Assembly (NCBI RefSeq): GCF_001540865.1
Contig: NC_033631.1
Coordinates: forward strand, 1,281,532-1,345,531
Length of the DNA: 64,000 nt
From: Ananas comosus
Lineage: Eukaryota; Streptophyta; Magnoliopsida; Poales; Bromeliaceae
Direction of reading: 5' to 3'
Part shown: positions 35,332-47,900 of the stretch, piece by piece
Position numbering within the stretch: the first letter of the stretch is position 1
Layout: the number at the start of each line of letters is the position of its first letter
The notes under the pieces: model-generated
Seen by the model: the letters and a program-made list of their open reading frames with translations, nothing else
Database searches by the model: none
What the model was told of the DNA's origin: nothing
Made by a program: the position numbers and the translations under genes

Positions 35332-36465
35332 GTCATGTTCAGCAATTTTCAACTATCCATTTTAAATAAATTTTTAAATAATAATTTATTCTTAAATATA
35401 GATCTTAAGTTTTCGCCATTGGATCTTATCCAACGAATAAAAATAAAAGTATCTGTCATTTTTATTGACAAAAATACCCTCCATATCCATTATCTTCTAT
35501 CTACGCCGCGTTTCTCAAATATTTTTTTTCTATCCACCAATCATATAATACGTAAAATTAAATTTATCTCTTATCTAATATAATACCCACTGATCACGTA
35601 ATACCTCTGCTAATCACGTAATACGTAAAATTAAATTTATTTCCTATCCAAGCATTTTCTCAAATATTTTTTTGCTCAAACGTAATACCTACCAATCGAG
35701 TGGTATTCAAAATTAAATTTTAAATTTGAAATGCCCGCCAAAATTTAATACCTGCGAATTTGATAATTTGAATTTTAATTCATAATTGTAGATTTTTCCT
35801 TACATAAGATGGTATATTTAATTTTGACGAGTATTAAAATTTAGCGCGCCATAGAAGGGTTAAATATTGCTAAAAAAATTTTAATACCCCAAATCAAAAC
35901 TAAATCGTTAATTAAATATAATTTTAAATATTTTTAGTGAAATATTCAATATTTAAATAATGCGTCATAAAAGTATAGAATATTTCTAAAAAAAATTAAT
36001 GCATGTCCAATCAAAACTGAATCGTTAATTAAATATAATTTCTAACTTTTTTAGCAAAATATTCAACATTTAAATAATATCCACCAAAATATTCTTCCCA
36101 TTCTCAAATATAGAATATATCATAATATCCTCGCATATAATATCTACACTAACTAATCTTATCTCATCATAATATTTATCACACAATATATACATCATAT
36201 CTTTTTTTGTTAGCATATCGTTTTTGGTGTTTTCTTATTTTCACCTATACGTTTCTTACATATAAAGCATATATATTTTTTAGTAGTATCCTTTTTTATT
36301 TTTATCTATATTTTTCTCAAATATTTTTTAGTAATATCTTTTCTCATTTGTCACAACGGTACATCATCATCGTCCTACTCATCATCATTGTCTGTGCCGG
36401 TACATTGTCGCGTTCGCCAGCTTCGTCATAATTAAAGAAGTATTTTAATTTCATTTGAATTTTTT
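35332..36465. other. AT-rich intergenic DNA
   Basis: Repeated short words (CACGTAATACCT, TAATACGTAAAATTAAATTT, AAATATTCAAYATTTAAATAAT) occur two or more times, suggesting a decayed repeat. No credible gene is seen. It ends at the single N at 36466, beyond which LTR sequence begins abruptly. Confidence 0.45.
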
Positions 36466-36466
36466 N

Positions 36467-37244
36467 AAAGATACGCTGCATACTCGGTTGGGTAGCGCCC
36501 ACGAGTGCCACTCCGGAGACGGGCTTTGTGCTTTCGCGTTGGTGTCGCTCATGCCGGTTGGACTTGCTCTCCACGGACCAGTTAGTGTGGAGGTAGCTGG
36601 ATAGTCGCAACTGGGCAGGGACGGGTGTATTCACAGTCCCAGGGACGGATAGGTTTACAGTCCCGATTGGATTGGGTCAGATTTGACATTACCTACAGTT
36701 GGTTAGTGTAGAGCATGATAGTGTAGTGATTCATAGCAGTAGATTTTATTCCTGTATTTACTACTATTTTTGCTCACTTCTGTAGACTTAGTGGGTGGAC
36801 CGATGTTGTTGAGGGCGGCACCTACTGAGGACTACCTGTTTTTACAGTAGTTCTCACGCCCTGTTATTATCCCCTGTTTTTGCAGAGCCATCGTCGTCGG
36901 CTGCTGCTGTCGCAGATCAGGATCGAAGCAAGGGCGTCACGAGTTAGAGCCCTACCAAACGTGCCGAGCTAAAGGTGCCCCTACTGCAGGTAGATGTTTT
37001 GTTTTGAGTTCATGTACATAGTATACTTAACTCGCCAGTGCGAGTAGCTCTATAATTTTGGTTATTGGACTATGTATATGGAACTCCGTTTGTTTAGCTT
37101 CTGTTTACTCTAGCAGCTCTATACTACTGTTTGTAGTATTGTATGTTTTACAGGTACAGCTGTCGCTTCGTATACAGGGGAAATTCCTTTGAATACGGCG
37201 GATTTGTCGGCGTACCCGGGGAACGTGTAATTCGGGGCGTGACA
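36467..37244 (+). mobile_element. Truncated 5' LTR of gypsy element 1
   Basis: LTR family 1, ending AATTCGGGGCGTGACA at 37244. The upstream part is missing, cut at the single N (36466). It is followed by a primer-binding site. Confidence 0.85.
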
Positions 37245-37252
37245 GATGAAGT

Positions 37253-37264
37253 TGGTATCAGAGT
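37253..37264 (+). other. tRNA-Met primer-binding site of gypsy element 1
   Basis: TGGTATCAGAGT begins 8 bases after the LTR end and matches the initiator tRNA-Met primer site (TGGTATCAGAGC) except for the last base. Confidence 0.85.
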
Positions 37265-37541
37265 TTTGTTATAGGTCATTGGGACCTAGAAACCCTAAGT
37301 TGGCAAACCTTAGGAAAGCAAGACGCGAGAGGCGTAATTTATTGCGAAAGTCAATAATTAGTTGTTTTAACTCTTCCTAGAGTGGAGTGAGTGATTGAAG
37401 GAGTACCTATTTTGGTCTGAGAAATTATGTTGGCTGCAGACGACATAGTTTTGGAAGGAAACAGGGACCGCCTTCCAGACTTTCGTTGATTGGGTCAAGA
37501 GTGTTTGTGTTTCAACTGACCCCGATCTGTTCCTTTCAGCT

Positions 37542-38695
37542 ATGTATCGTCGCCGAGGTCGACCGTCGTTGCGGGAGCGTGCCTAGTTGGCGCGGGATCA
37601 TGCAGGACCTTCTGAGAGACCTGAGCAAATGGAGCAGGGTACTCGGCAGAGCAGGGTGACAGACCGGAGGCGAGTGCACCCCCTGTTGTGGAGCCGAGTG
37701 CGCGACCTGAGGCTAACGCACCTCCTGATCTGAGTGCACAGTTAGCTGCCCTGACTGAGGTGACGAGGCAGCAGGGAGAGTTGTTGCAGAGGTTGTGTGA
37801 GAGGGTGGTTCAGACACCGAGTGCTGCACCGAGAGTACCAGAGCAGACTTTTTCGCCACCGACTACTCCAGCGTCAGCACCAGCCGCAGCTATGCCCCTA
37901 CCAGCGGAGCTTCCTGCAGCGCCAGTTGAGCCTGCTAGGGGGCCCATACAGTTGACAGAAGCCGAGCAGGAACGCTGGACGGAGAGGTTGGCTCGTTTTC
38001 GCCGTTTTGATCCACCAATTTACGATGGCAGATGCACTGAGGCCTGGGTTGTTGAGGGATGGGTCAGTGCGATGGAGAAGCTATTTGAGGATCTGTTCAT
38101 TCCAGGGGGAGCAAGTACCTCTGGGAGTACACTGTTTAGCAGGTATGCTCATGACTAGTGGCGGAGAGCGAGGCGAGACCAGGGGCTGGTGGCGGCGCAG
38201 CTGAGTTGGGATGAGTTCTGTGGAATGCTGTTTGGGATGTTTTTTCCCAACAGTGTGAAGCAGAAGCTCGAGGAGGAATTGAGGAGACTTCAGCAGGAGA
38301 ATCGCCCAGTGCAGGAGTACATTCGGGAGTTTACTCGACTCCTGAACTGTGTACCATTTGTCGCCAGAGACGAGGCGCACAGGGTGTACATGTTCGAGCA
38401 GGGGCTGAGACCGGACATCTTCAGGTTAGCGCGGGCGTAGAGGTCGAGGACCCTGGATGCGTCCATAGAGCAGGCCCTATGGGTGGAGAGAGGTGAGGTG
38501 TCGCTGCAAGAGAGGACTCAGGCCGTGGGGCAGGGTCAGGACAGGAAGCGCCCCTTTCCAGATGACGGAGGGCAGTCGAGCAGCAGACGTCCGCCGAGGC
38601 CTCCACGATCACGCTCTCTGGGTCGTGGGTCTTCAGGGCGTCAGCGTTCCAGGGGATCCCGTCAGCAGGGGCAGACTTAGAGGACGCCACAGTAT
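37542..38695 (+). pseudogene. gag region of gypsy element 1
   Basis: An ATG at 37542 opens a frame that closes after 14 codons. From 37688 one frame continues through to pol, broken only by TAG codons at 38156-38158, 38438-38440 and 38678-38680. The middle part has the retrotransposon gag core (WRRAR, FFPNSVKQKLEEELRRL, VQEYIREFTRLLNCVPF, YMFEQGLRPDI). It is followed by a basic, Ser/Arg-rich linker before the zinc knuckle. Gag would form the virus-like particle. The stops make it non-functional. Confidence 0.85.
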
Positions 38696-40450
38696 GTGAT
38701 TTGCGTGGGACCACACTGGCCCCGGCAGTGCGAGCAGAGAGAGGGCAGGTGCTACGGATGTGGTCAGCCGGGACACATGAGGGCAGCTTGTCCCCGAGCA
38801 GCATCTCCAGCACCGTCATCAGCTTCGGCACCACCAGCACCACAGCAGTCTTACGGAGCAGCACCGAGCTACCGCCAGGAGGACAGATCGTCTGTGCCGC
38901 GGTCGAGTGAGCGGCGACAGCAGGCTCCGAGTGGCAGGGTCTATGCAGCTCAGGTGGAGGACTCTTCAGCAGCCGACCGAGTGGTGGCAGGTATCACTTT
39001 GATTTCTGGCATTAGAGTTCGCACTCTTTTTGATACCGGTGCATCGCATTCCTTTGTTAGCCGAGCATTTGCATTGTTGCATGGTCTAGAGTTAGGAGCG
39101 TTGTCTCAGGCACGAGAGGTGCAGATCCCCGACCATGTCTTGCAGGTTACAGAGTGTTGTTGGTCCTGTCCGGTGCAGTTAGACTCTTGGATCATGCCCG
39201 CAGACCTGTTGGTGTTAGGGCAGCTGCAGGACTTCGACGTAGTGCTCGGTATGGATTGGCTGGCGCGGTACTATGCTACGATCGACTGTGGAGCGAGGAC
39301 GGTGACGTTCCGCGAGCCAGGCCAGGAGGAGTTTACTTTCAGAGGCTGCAGGAGCACGCTGTTTGCCACCTGGATATCTTCGGCGAGGGCTCGACAGATG
39401 CTGAGCAGTGGGTGTATCGCTTTCCTAGCGACAGTTGTGGAGGTACCTACGGCGGCGCCGAGACTCGAGGACATCCCAGTAGTCCGCGAGTTTCCGGATG
39501 TGTTTCCCCCTGAGTTGACGACGTTGCCGCCGGAGAGGGAGATTGAGTTTGTGATTGATGTAGTTCCTGGAACTGCACCAATCTCAAAGGTACCTTACAG
39601 GATGGCACCGGCAGAGCTGAGAGAGCTAAAGGCGCAACTTCAGGATCTGATGGATAGAGGGTTTGTGAGACCCAGTGTGTCGCCTTGGGGAGCGCCGGTG
39701 TTATTTGTAAAGAAGAAGGATGGTTCGCTCAGGTTATGTGTGGATTACCGGGAGCTGAATAAAGTGACCATCAAGAACAAGTATCCTCTGCCGCGCATTG
39801 ATGATCTATTCGATCAGCTGCAAGGATCTTGTGTCTTTTCGAAGATTGATCTCCAGTCAGGTTACCACCAGCTGAGGGTGAGGGCCGAGGATGTTCCCAA
39901 GACGGCTTTTCGGACTCGGTACGGGCATTATGAGTTCACGGTGATGCCTTTTGGATTGACGAATGCCCCTGCCGCATTCATGGATTTGATAAACAGAGTG
40001 TTCAAGCCGTTCTTGGACAGGTTTGTGGTAGTCTTCATCGACGATATCCTGATTTACTCCCGGAGTGATGCTGAGCATGAAGAGCATTTGAGGATTGTGC
40101 TGCAGCTTCTACGAGAGAAGCTGTATGCCAAGTTGAAGAAGTGCGAGTTCTGGCTTCGGGAGGTTGCTTTCTTGGGCCACGTGATTTCAGCTGAGGGCGT
40201 AGCAGTGGACCCGAAGAAGATTGAGGCGATTCGAGATTGGCCTAGACCGACAACGGTGACTGAGGTACGGAGCTTTCTGGGACTGGCAGGATATTACTGT
40301 CGGTTTGTGGAAGGCTTTGCGAAGCTTTCCACACCCCTTACCAGGTTGACTCGGAAGGGGATTCGGTTTGTTTGGAGTGAGGACTGCCAAAGAAGTTTCG
40401 ACGAGTTGAGACAGAAACTGATGCAGCTCCTATTCTTGCCCTTCCTGTGA
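38696..40450 (+). pseudogene. gag zinc knuckle, protease and reverse transcriptase (element 1)
   Basis: In frame with gag. A CCHC knuckle ([14 protein letters not shown], 38750-38791) is followed by the aspartic protease with DTGAS at 39032-39046, then the reverse transcriptase with [50 protein letters not shown] and the catalytic VFIDDIL at 40031-40051. The frame closes at 40450 with a short tail unlike the family, because of a one-base frameshift near 40415-40440. RNase H continues in another frame. Domain order PR-RT-RH-IN is that of Ty3/gypsy. Confidence 0.92.
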
Positions 40451-41346
40451 TGGGGGAAGAATTTGTGATCTATAGTGATGCATCGCACAACGGACTGGGT
40501 TATGTGTTGATGCAGCATGGTAGGGTGATTACTTATACTTCACGGCAGTTAAAGGATTATGAGAAGAATTACCCTACGCATGACTTGGAACTTGCCGCGA
40601 TGGTTTTTGCTTTGAAGCTTTGGCGGCATTACTTGTACGGCCAGCACTGCGAGGTCTTTACCGATCATAAAAGTCTCAAGTATCTGTTCATACAGAGGGA
40701 GCTGAACCTGAGGCAGCGTCAGTGGTTGGAGTTACTGAAGGACTATGACATTAGTATTCAGTATCATCCCGGCAGGGCGAATGTTGTGGCAGATGCGTTG
40801 AGCAGGAAGTCAGTGCAGAGCCTGAATTTGAGGATCACTGAGCAGAGACACCTACTCGAGGAGCTACAGCGGCTGGGACTCGAGGTAGTACCCCCTGGGA
40901 ATACGGCGAGGCTGATATCTCTGGTTTTGCAGCCCACTCTGTTGGATAGGATCCGGGAGAAACAGAGTGGAGATCCGTACCTGTTGGGGATTCGAGAGCA
41001 GTCAGACAGGGGGCAGGCTGAGGGTTTTGCTGTGGACAGTTTGGAAGTACTACGGTACAGGGACCGGCGGTGTGTGCCTGTAGATTCGGAGATCCGAGAG
41101 GCTATTTTGAGAGAGGCTCATTGTTCACCCTATACGGTTCACCCTGGGGGAATCAAGATGTATAAGGATTTAAAGGCACAGTTTTGGTGGAATGGAATGA
41201 AGAGAGACATTGGCAGATTTGTGGCTCAGTGTTTGACTTGCCAACAGGTGAAGGCCGAGCATTTGGTGCCTGCTGGCAAGCTTCAGAGTCTGCCAGTGCC
41301 CGAGTGAAAGTGGGAGCAGATTACGATGGATTTCGTCGTGGGATTA
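40447..41346 (+). pseudogene. RNase H and integrase N-terminus (element 1)
   Basis: Continues pol in a shifted frame. RNase H shows [35 protein letters not shown] and [10 protein letters not shown], then a tether ending [17 protein letters not shown]. The integrase HHCC zinc-binding motif follows ([12 protein letters not shown] with [11 protein letters not shown]). A TGA at 41305-41307 interrupts the frame, after which MDFVVGL, the start of the integrase core, is cut by the LTR at 41347. Confidence 0.9.
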
Positions 41347-43694
41347 TGTCACGCCCCAGAAATCTCGTTCCCCGGGCACGCCGACAAATCCGCCGTATAC
41401 AAAGGAATTTTTCCTGTATACGAAGCGTCAAAGTACCAGTAGAAATACGATACTACAAACAGTAGCATAGAGCTGCTCAAAAAACTAAATAACTGAGTTT
41501 CATATACATAGCTAGAATCCAAAATATAAGGCTACTCGCACTGGCGAGTTAAACAACTATGTACAAAAACTCCAAAACAACAACTACCTGCAGTAGGGGA
41601 AAGCCTCTAGCTCTGACTGTCGGGTAGGGCTCTAGCTCGCAACGCCCTTGCCTCGATCCTGGTCGGCGGTAGATGCAGCAGCCGACACCTGTGGCTCTGC
41701 AAAACACAAGTAACAACTGGGCGTGAGAACTACTGTAAAAACAAGTAGTCCTCAGTGGGTACCGCCCAAAACAACATCGGTCACCCACTAAGTCTACAGA
41801 AGGGAGCAAGGATAGAAGGAAAGCAGGAAGCATACTCTACCGCTATCATCCACTACACTATCATGCTCTACACTAACCAACTGTAGGAAATGTCAAATCT
41901 GACCCAATCCAATCGGGACTGTAAGCATACCCGTCCCCGGGACTGTGAATACACCCGTCCCTGCCCCGCTGCGACTATCGGCTCTATCCACACTAACTGG
42001 TCCGTGGAGAGCAAGTCCAACTGGCATGAGCGACACCAACGCAAAAGCACAAGCCTGACTCCGGAGTGGCACTCGTGGGCGCTACCCAACCGAGTATGCA
42101 GCGTATCTCTGTCGAGCTCAATCAGGCTCCAACTAGCCAAAGTCAAGTAATCGACTCAAACTGGTCTAACAACCAACAGGTAACGTGCCCTCGGCACAAT
42201 CTAACGCCAAAAAGGCGATACGGGTCCACCGTCAACTTTGACGGCACCCAACAGTCCGAAACAACCTGAACGACCCTGTAAAAATCCACTCGACGAAACA
42301 GCACGAGTGTAAATACATTCTAAACTACCTGGAGTACTCGTCTCGAAGAAACTGCGACAGTACAATTTTCTAACGGCTCCTAGAGCTAACTCAGGTAGTT
42401 AAAACTGGTGACAGGTCCAAATCGCAGGTTTCTCCTAAGTCAAATCCAAGTCCAACAAGTATCAATTATCCTCACTCACTAAGCATGCTCCCAATTCAGG
42501 TTTTTAATATACTAATCCATGAATTTGAGCTACCTCATTTAGTGTTCAACGAACAAAGCATATAAGTCGACTAATATGTACTTAGAGGCAAAAACCGATG
42601 AACCCACCTCTCAAGCAACTCCTGGCAGCGAAGAAAGTGGCTTGGATCCAAAATGATCCCTTGCTGGTCCGTCGAAGTCCCCGGTTCTCCTGCTGCGAAG
42701 AAGTAAACCCAATTACACTCAAAATCACGAAATCTGCCCAGAAAACAGCAGCGAAGAAAGCGTTAAATCCGACCAAGCTAACCTTATCCAAATTCAGCAA
42801 ACAAGGGTTCTGAAGCTTCGTCTCAAAGTCACGAATCCAATGGTCCAGGTTTCGCTGAATTCCGACGCTCCTACGCAGAGAACGGGCCAGAATACGAAAC
42901 GTCGACGCTGGAACCTGCGAACAGCATCTCTGAAATCTGCTCGGCAAACAGCAGCCTAGTAAAACTAGGGTTCGACAGGGCAAACCTGCTCCAAAAATCG
43001 CAATCTTGGGATCAGAATCTTCGTCTCGAAGTCGCGAATCTAGCACGCCAAATTTCGTCGCGTTTCGACATTCCTACACAGAGAACTAGGTAAAACACGG
43101 CGGGTCAATGCTGGAATCAGCAATCAGCACTTCAGAGTCTGCTCGGCAAACAGCAACTCAGTAAAGAGGGATTTCGACAGAGCAAACCTTCTCCAAATCG
43201 GGCGCGTAAGGATCCTATGGATTCGTCTCGAAGTCTCGGTTCCAACGAATCAAGTCGCGTCACGTTCCGATGCTCCTACGCGGAAAACGAGCCGAAACAC
43301 CGACGATCGACACTGAAATTCTGCGAAAACAGCACAATGCTCGGATTCAATGGAGCTTGAAGTAGAGAAGAAATCCATGGAGGAAAGAGAGCTACCCACC
43401 TCTAACAGCGACTCCAATTCCGGCACGGCGTCGAGAACGACGGAAACACTTCCTCGCCCGGCCTCCTCGTGAAACTACGGCGATGCTCGTATGCTCGGAC
43501 GGCTCCGCGGCGTGACGTCGACGACGGAAAGCTCCACACGAGCTCCTCCTTGCTCCCAACCGGCTAGAGAGAGAGAGAGACAATGAAAGTTAATTAAGGA
43601 GGTGGTGGTGGTGGCATCCTCGGTTAAATCAGCATGCATGGGGAGAGGGAGGCACGTGGCATATATATATATATATATATATTAGGATACTACA
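41347..43694 (-). mobile_element. 3' LTR of gypsy element 2, minus strand
   Basis: On the minus strand it starts TGTAGTATCC (43694 downward) and ends with the inverse of TGTCACGCCCC at 41347. It is 2348 bp and LTR family 1. The next bases outward (43695-43708) are the inverse of GTAGTGGAGGAGAA, a polypurine tract, placing this as the 3' LTR. The 5 bases before it, GATTA (41342-41346), are the expected target duplication; its partner lies beyond the gap. An AT microsatellite at 43660-43684 lies near the LTR start. Confidence 0.88.
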
Positions 43695-43708
43695 TTCTCC
43701 TCCACTAC
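43695..43708 (-). other. Polypurine tract of element 2
   Basis: Inverse of GTAGTGGAGGAGAA directly before the LTR start TGTAG on the minus strand. Confidence 0.8.
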
Positions 43709-43745
43709 AAAAAGTTTCGTCCTCGAAACTGAAATGTACCTCTGC

Positions 43746-44119
43746 TCAGGCTTCGAACAAGTAGGGATAAGTCTCCCTCATCACCGTCTCAGGCTCCCAA
43801 GTCGCCTCCCGCTCATCATGATTACTCCACTGCACTTTCACATACGGGATGACCCGGTTGCGCAATTCTTTCGTCTCCCGAGTAAGAATCCGCAACGGTC
43901 GCTCCTTGTATCTCAGATCCTCGCCAATCTCAAGTAGAGTAAAGTCAATCACATGAGAGGGATCGAAAACGTATCTCCTCAATGCTGAGACGTGGAAAAC
44001 ATCGTGGATGCCAGCAAGTCGCGGGGGTAGAGCTATCCTGTATGCAACCGGTCCGATACGCTCCAATACCTCGAAAGGGCCAACAAACCGTGGACTAAGC
44101 TTTCCACGTACTCCAAATC
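43746..44119 (-). CDS. Integrase C-terminus with chromodomain, gypsy element 2 (partial)
   Basis: The 5' part is lost in the N gap. What remains starts with the GPY/F region of the integrase C-terminus ([17 protein letters not shown]), then [20 protein letters not shown], then a chromodomain ([18 protein letters not shown]) and a stop at 43746-43748. A chromodomain after integrase defines chromoviruses, where it directs integration to heterochromatin. No damage is visible in this part, unlike element 1, so element 2 may be younger. Confidence 0.88.
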
Positions 44120-44219
44120 NNNNNNNNNNNNNNNNNNNNNNNNNNNNNNNNNNNNNNNNNNNNNNNNNNNNNNNNNNNNNNNNNNNNNNNNNNNNNNNNN
44201 NNNNNNNNNNNNNNNNNNN
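44120..44219. other. Assembly gap of 100 N
   Basis: Exactly 100 Ns, the usual placeholder for a gap of unknown size. The body of gypsy element 2 and its 5' LTR are expected here. Confidence 0.98.
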
Positions 44220-44994
44220 TTTTTTTTCTGCTTTCTATCTGTCGTTATATACGTTCGGTATTGTACGTATTTCCTTAATTGTTATAATATTATTAAGTTA
44301 GATTGGATTCAAGCTTTACAATCGAAGTCGAAGACCAATCCACAGCCGCTTGCCACTGTGGATTGCCTTGTACGATTAGACCCTCTGTGGACACAAATAA
44401 TCCGGCGTCGCCGAGATTTTTGATGGCGGACCCATGTTACAAGATATAGGGTAAAGTGGCCTCTATAAACTTGTTGTTCATATATTGACAATTATTTGAT
44501 GTGTAATTTATATTATCTTTCAATGCAGGGGCTAAGTAACGACTGTAATTATTTTGGTGGTACGACCCACACATTTTACGAGCCGCGAGCTATCTCATGT
44601 GGTTAATGGTTATATAGAAAGCAATAATAAGTTGCGCGGAAGAAAGCGCAGTTTGCACCAAAAAGAAAAAGATGAAATGGGCTGCTTTTTCATTGTATGG
44701 GATAGTCAGTGGATAATGTGGTCATCCTGCTATAAATGTGTGGCAAAGGGTGTACATTGACTACCCTGTTATCATACAAGCTGTAATATTTTATATTAGT
44801 GTGTTATGTTAGTCGTTGTGTTGTTACAAAATATACTATTGTAGTATTTTGTTTGGTAGACTTTATATTATTATCATTGTGGTCCTGATGCCATATGTTT
44901 TGTCTTAAATTCTACATTTTATTTAATATTGTATTACAACTTATGACGTAAAGAAACTTTTACTCTAATTTATCCAGTTCTATAGTAATTGATT
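44220..44994. other. Unassigned sequence between gap and satellite
   Basis: Contains a hairpin-forming pair AATCCACAG/CTGTGGATT (near 44337-44365). A short open frame at 44554-44760 resembles no family I recognise. Indel noise like that in the following satellite may hide a coding region. Confidence 0.4.
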
Positions 44995-47900
44995 ATAGTT
45001 CCAATTAGGAACTTTATACCACTCTGCGCGAACATTTGCTGCGCTTAAAGAGCAGTACATAGACCTTTTACACTCTATAATAATATTTTCTGTGGTGGGG
45101 CCTTATTTTTTCAGTTGTAGTCTTAAAATTGAACAGTTATACCACCCCACGAAACAATTCTATGAGGGCTAAAGGGAGCATACTCAAATACTGCCACATC
45201 TATATGCCATTTCTATATCGTACCCTTTACTGGTGCTGCTTATAGTTTTAAAATGAAAAGTTATACCACTCCTCGGGAACATCTGTTATGTTTACAGAGT
45301 TACACCATATAGCTGTCATTTCTATCTATCTACTCTTGGTCGCCTTGGGTGTGCGTTCTACCTTAAAATGGAAAGTTATACCAATTCCCGAACATCTGTA
45401 TGGTGCTAAAGACGTACACCCATATATCTGTCACTTCTATCTAGTCTACTGTTGGTCGCTTGGGGTTGGCAGTTCTAGTTAAATGGAATAGTTATACTAC
45501 ACCCCGGAACATTGTAGGCTTAAAGAGCACACACCAAATACCTGCACATTTATATGTCCACTTCTATATGCCATGTCACTTTTTTTTGTGCTGTCATAGC
45601 TTAAAAAGATAGAACGTTATACCACTCCTCGGACATCTGTAGTATTTAAAGAGTACACCTATATACCTCCATTTTATCTATTATACTTCTATATGGTAGT
45701 CTTGGATTTTCGCGTTACAGCTTAAAATTGAACAAGTTATACCACACCCCGAAAATCTGTTAGGGCTAAAAAGCACACTCAAATACCTCCCACATCTATA
45801 TGTTCATTTCTATATGGTACCCTTTAGTGTTACTGTTTATAGCCTAAAATAGAACAGTTATACCACTCTCGGACATTCTGTAGTGTTAAGGTACACCCAT
45901 ATACCTGCCACTTCATCTATCTGACTTCTATATGGTAAGCTTGGGTTTTTGCTTAAGCTTAAAATGGACATTATACCACACCCCGAATATTCTGTATTAG
46001 GTGATAAAAAGCACATCAAATACTCCACATCTATATGTCCATTCTATTTGGACCTTTGTTGTGCTGTTTATAGCTTTAATATAGACAGTTATACCACTTT
46101 CGGAACATCTGTAGTGTTTAAAGAGTTACACCTCATGTATACCTGTCATTTTATCTATCTACTTCTTATATGGTAGCTTGAGTTGTGCCGGTTATAGCTA
46201 AAATGGAACAGTTTATACCACAGCCGGAACATCTGGTAGGGCTAAAAGTACACCCATTATACCGTGGCCACTTCTATCTATCAACTTCTATATGGTAGCT
46301 TTGGGTTTATGCGGTCTAAGCTTAAAATGGAACAGTTATACCACACCCCGAACATCTTAGGCTAAAAAGCACACTCACAATTACCTCACCAATCTATATG
46401 TCATTTCTATATGGTACCTTGCTGTGTGTTATAGCTTTTAAAATAGATATTTATACCACTCCTCGGAACATCTGTAGTGTTAAGAGTACACCCATATATC
46501 TGCCATTTTATCTATCATCTTCTATACGGTAGCCTTGGAGTTGATGCAGTTACAGCTTAAAATGGAACATTATTACCACACCCCGAAGAATCGTAGGGCT
46601 AAAAAGCACAGCTCAAATTACCTCCATATCTATATGTCCACTTCTATATGGTACCCGTTTATGTGGTGCTGTTATAGCTTAAATTAGAACAGCTTTATAC
46701 CACGTCCTCGGAGACCTCTGTAGTGTAAAAGACACCCAGTAGTAGCTGCCACTTTTTATCTATCTACTTCTATTATGGTAGCCTTGGTTTTAGGTATACA
46801 GCTTAAAATGTGAAAAGTTATACCACACCCGAAAACATCTTGTAGGGCTAAAAGCCACACTCAAATACCTCCCAATCTATAGTCCACTTCTATATGGATA
46901 CCCTTAGTTGTGCTGCTATATAGACTTAAAATAAGCACATTATACACTCTGGAACATCAGTGTTAAAAGTACACCATTTAACCTGCACTTTATTCTATCT
47001 ATCTTCTATATGGTAGCTTGCGTTTTACGGTTACCAGCTTAAATGGAACATCTTATACCAACCCGAAAATCTGTGGCCTAAAAAGCACCACTCAAATACC
47101 TCCCACATCTATATGTCCACTTCTATATGGTACCCTTTAGTTGTGCTGTTATAGCTTAAATTAGAACAGTTATACATTCTCGGGAACATCTTTTAGTGTT
47201 AAAGTAACCTATATACCTGTCACTTTATCTTATTACTTTATATGCGTAGCTTGGGTTTGTGCGGTTTATAGCTAAACATGGAACAGCTTATACCACAGCC
47301 CGGAACATCTGTTAGGGCTAAAGAGATACTCCCATATACCTTTCCACTTCTATCTATCAACTTCTTATGGTAGCTTGGGTTTTGCGGTTAAGCTTAAATG
47401 AAACAGTTATACCACACCTCGAAACATCTTAGGGCTAAAAAGCCACATCAAACTAACTCCCACATCTATATGTCCACTTCCTATATGGTACCCTTTAGTT
47501 GTGCTTGTTATAGCTTAAAAATAGAACATCTATACACTTCTCGGAAATCTGTTAGTGTTAAGGAGTACACCAGTATACCTGTCACTTTTTATCTATCTAC
47601 TTTACTATGGTTAGCCTTGGTTGTGCGGTAATACTAGCTTAATGGAAACAGTTATACCACACGCCCGGAACATCTGTTCAGGGTAAGAGATACACCCATT
47701 ATACCTTCCACTTTATCTATCAACTTCTATATGGTAGCTGGGTTTTGCGGTTACAGCTTAAATATGGAACAGTCTATACCACACCCCGAGAAACATCTAT
47801 TTAGGGCTAAAAAGCACACTCAAATACCTCCCACATCTATTATGTCCATTTCTATATGGGTACCCTTGATTGTGCTGTTACTAAGCTTAAAAATAGAATA

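Larger units (their letters stand above)
36467..41346 (+). mobile_element. Ty3/gypsy retrotransposon, decayed and truncated (element 1)
   Basis: In order: partial LTR, primer site, gag, protease, reverse transcriptase, RNase H, integrase zinc-binding domain. It stops at 41346 in the first strand of the integrase core, where a minus-strand LTR starts. The DDE catalytic core, polypurine tract and 3' LTR are missing. Several in-frame stops and a frameshift show it cannot act on its own. Confidence 0.9.

Noticed and set aside
38421..38864. 147-codon minus-strand frame
   Set aside because: Antisense of the gag/zinc-knuckle region of gypsy element 1.
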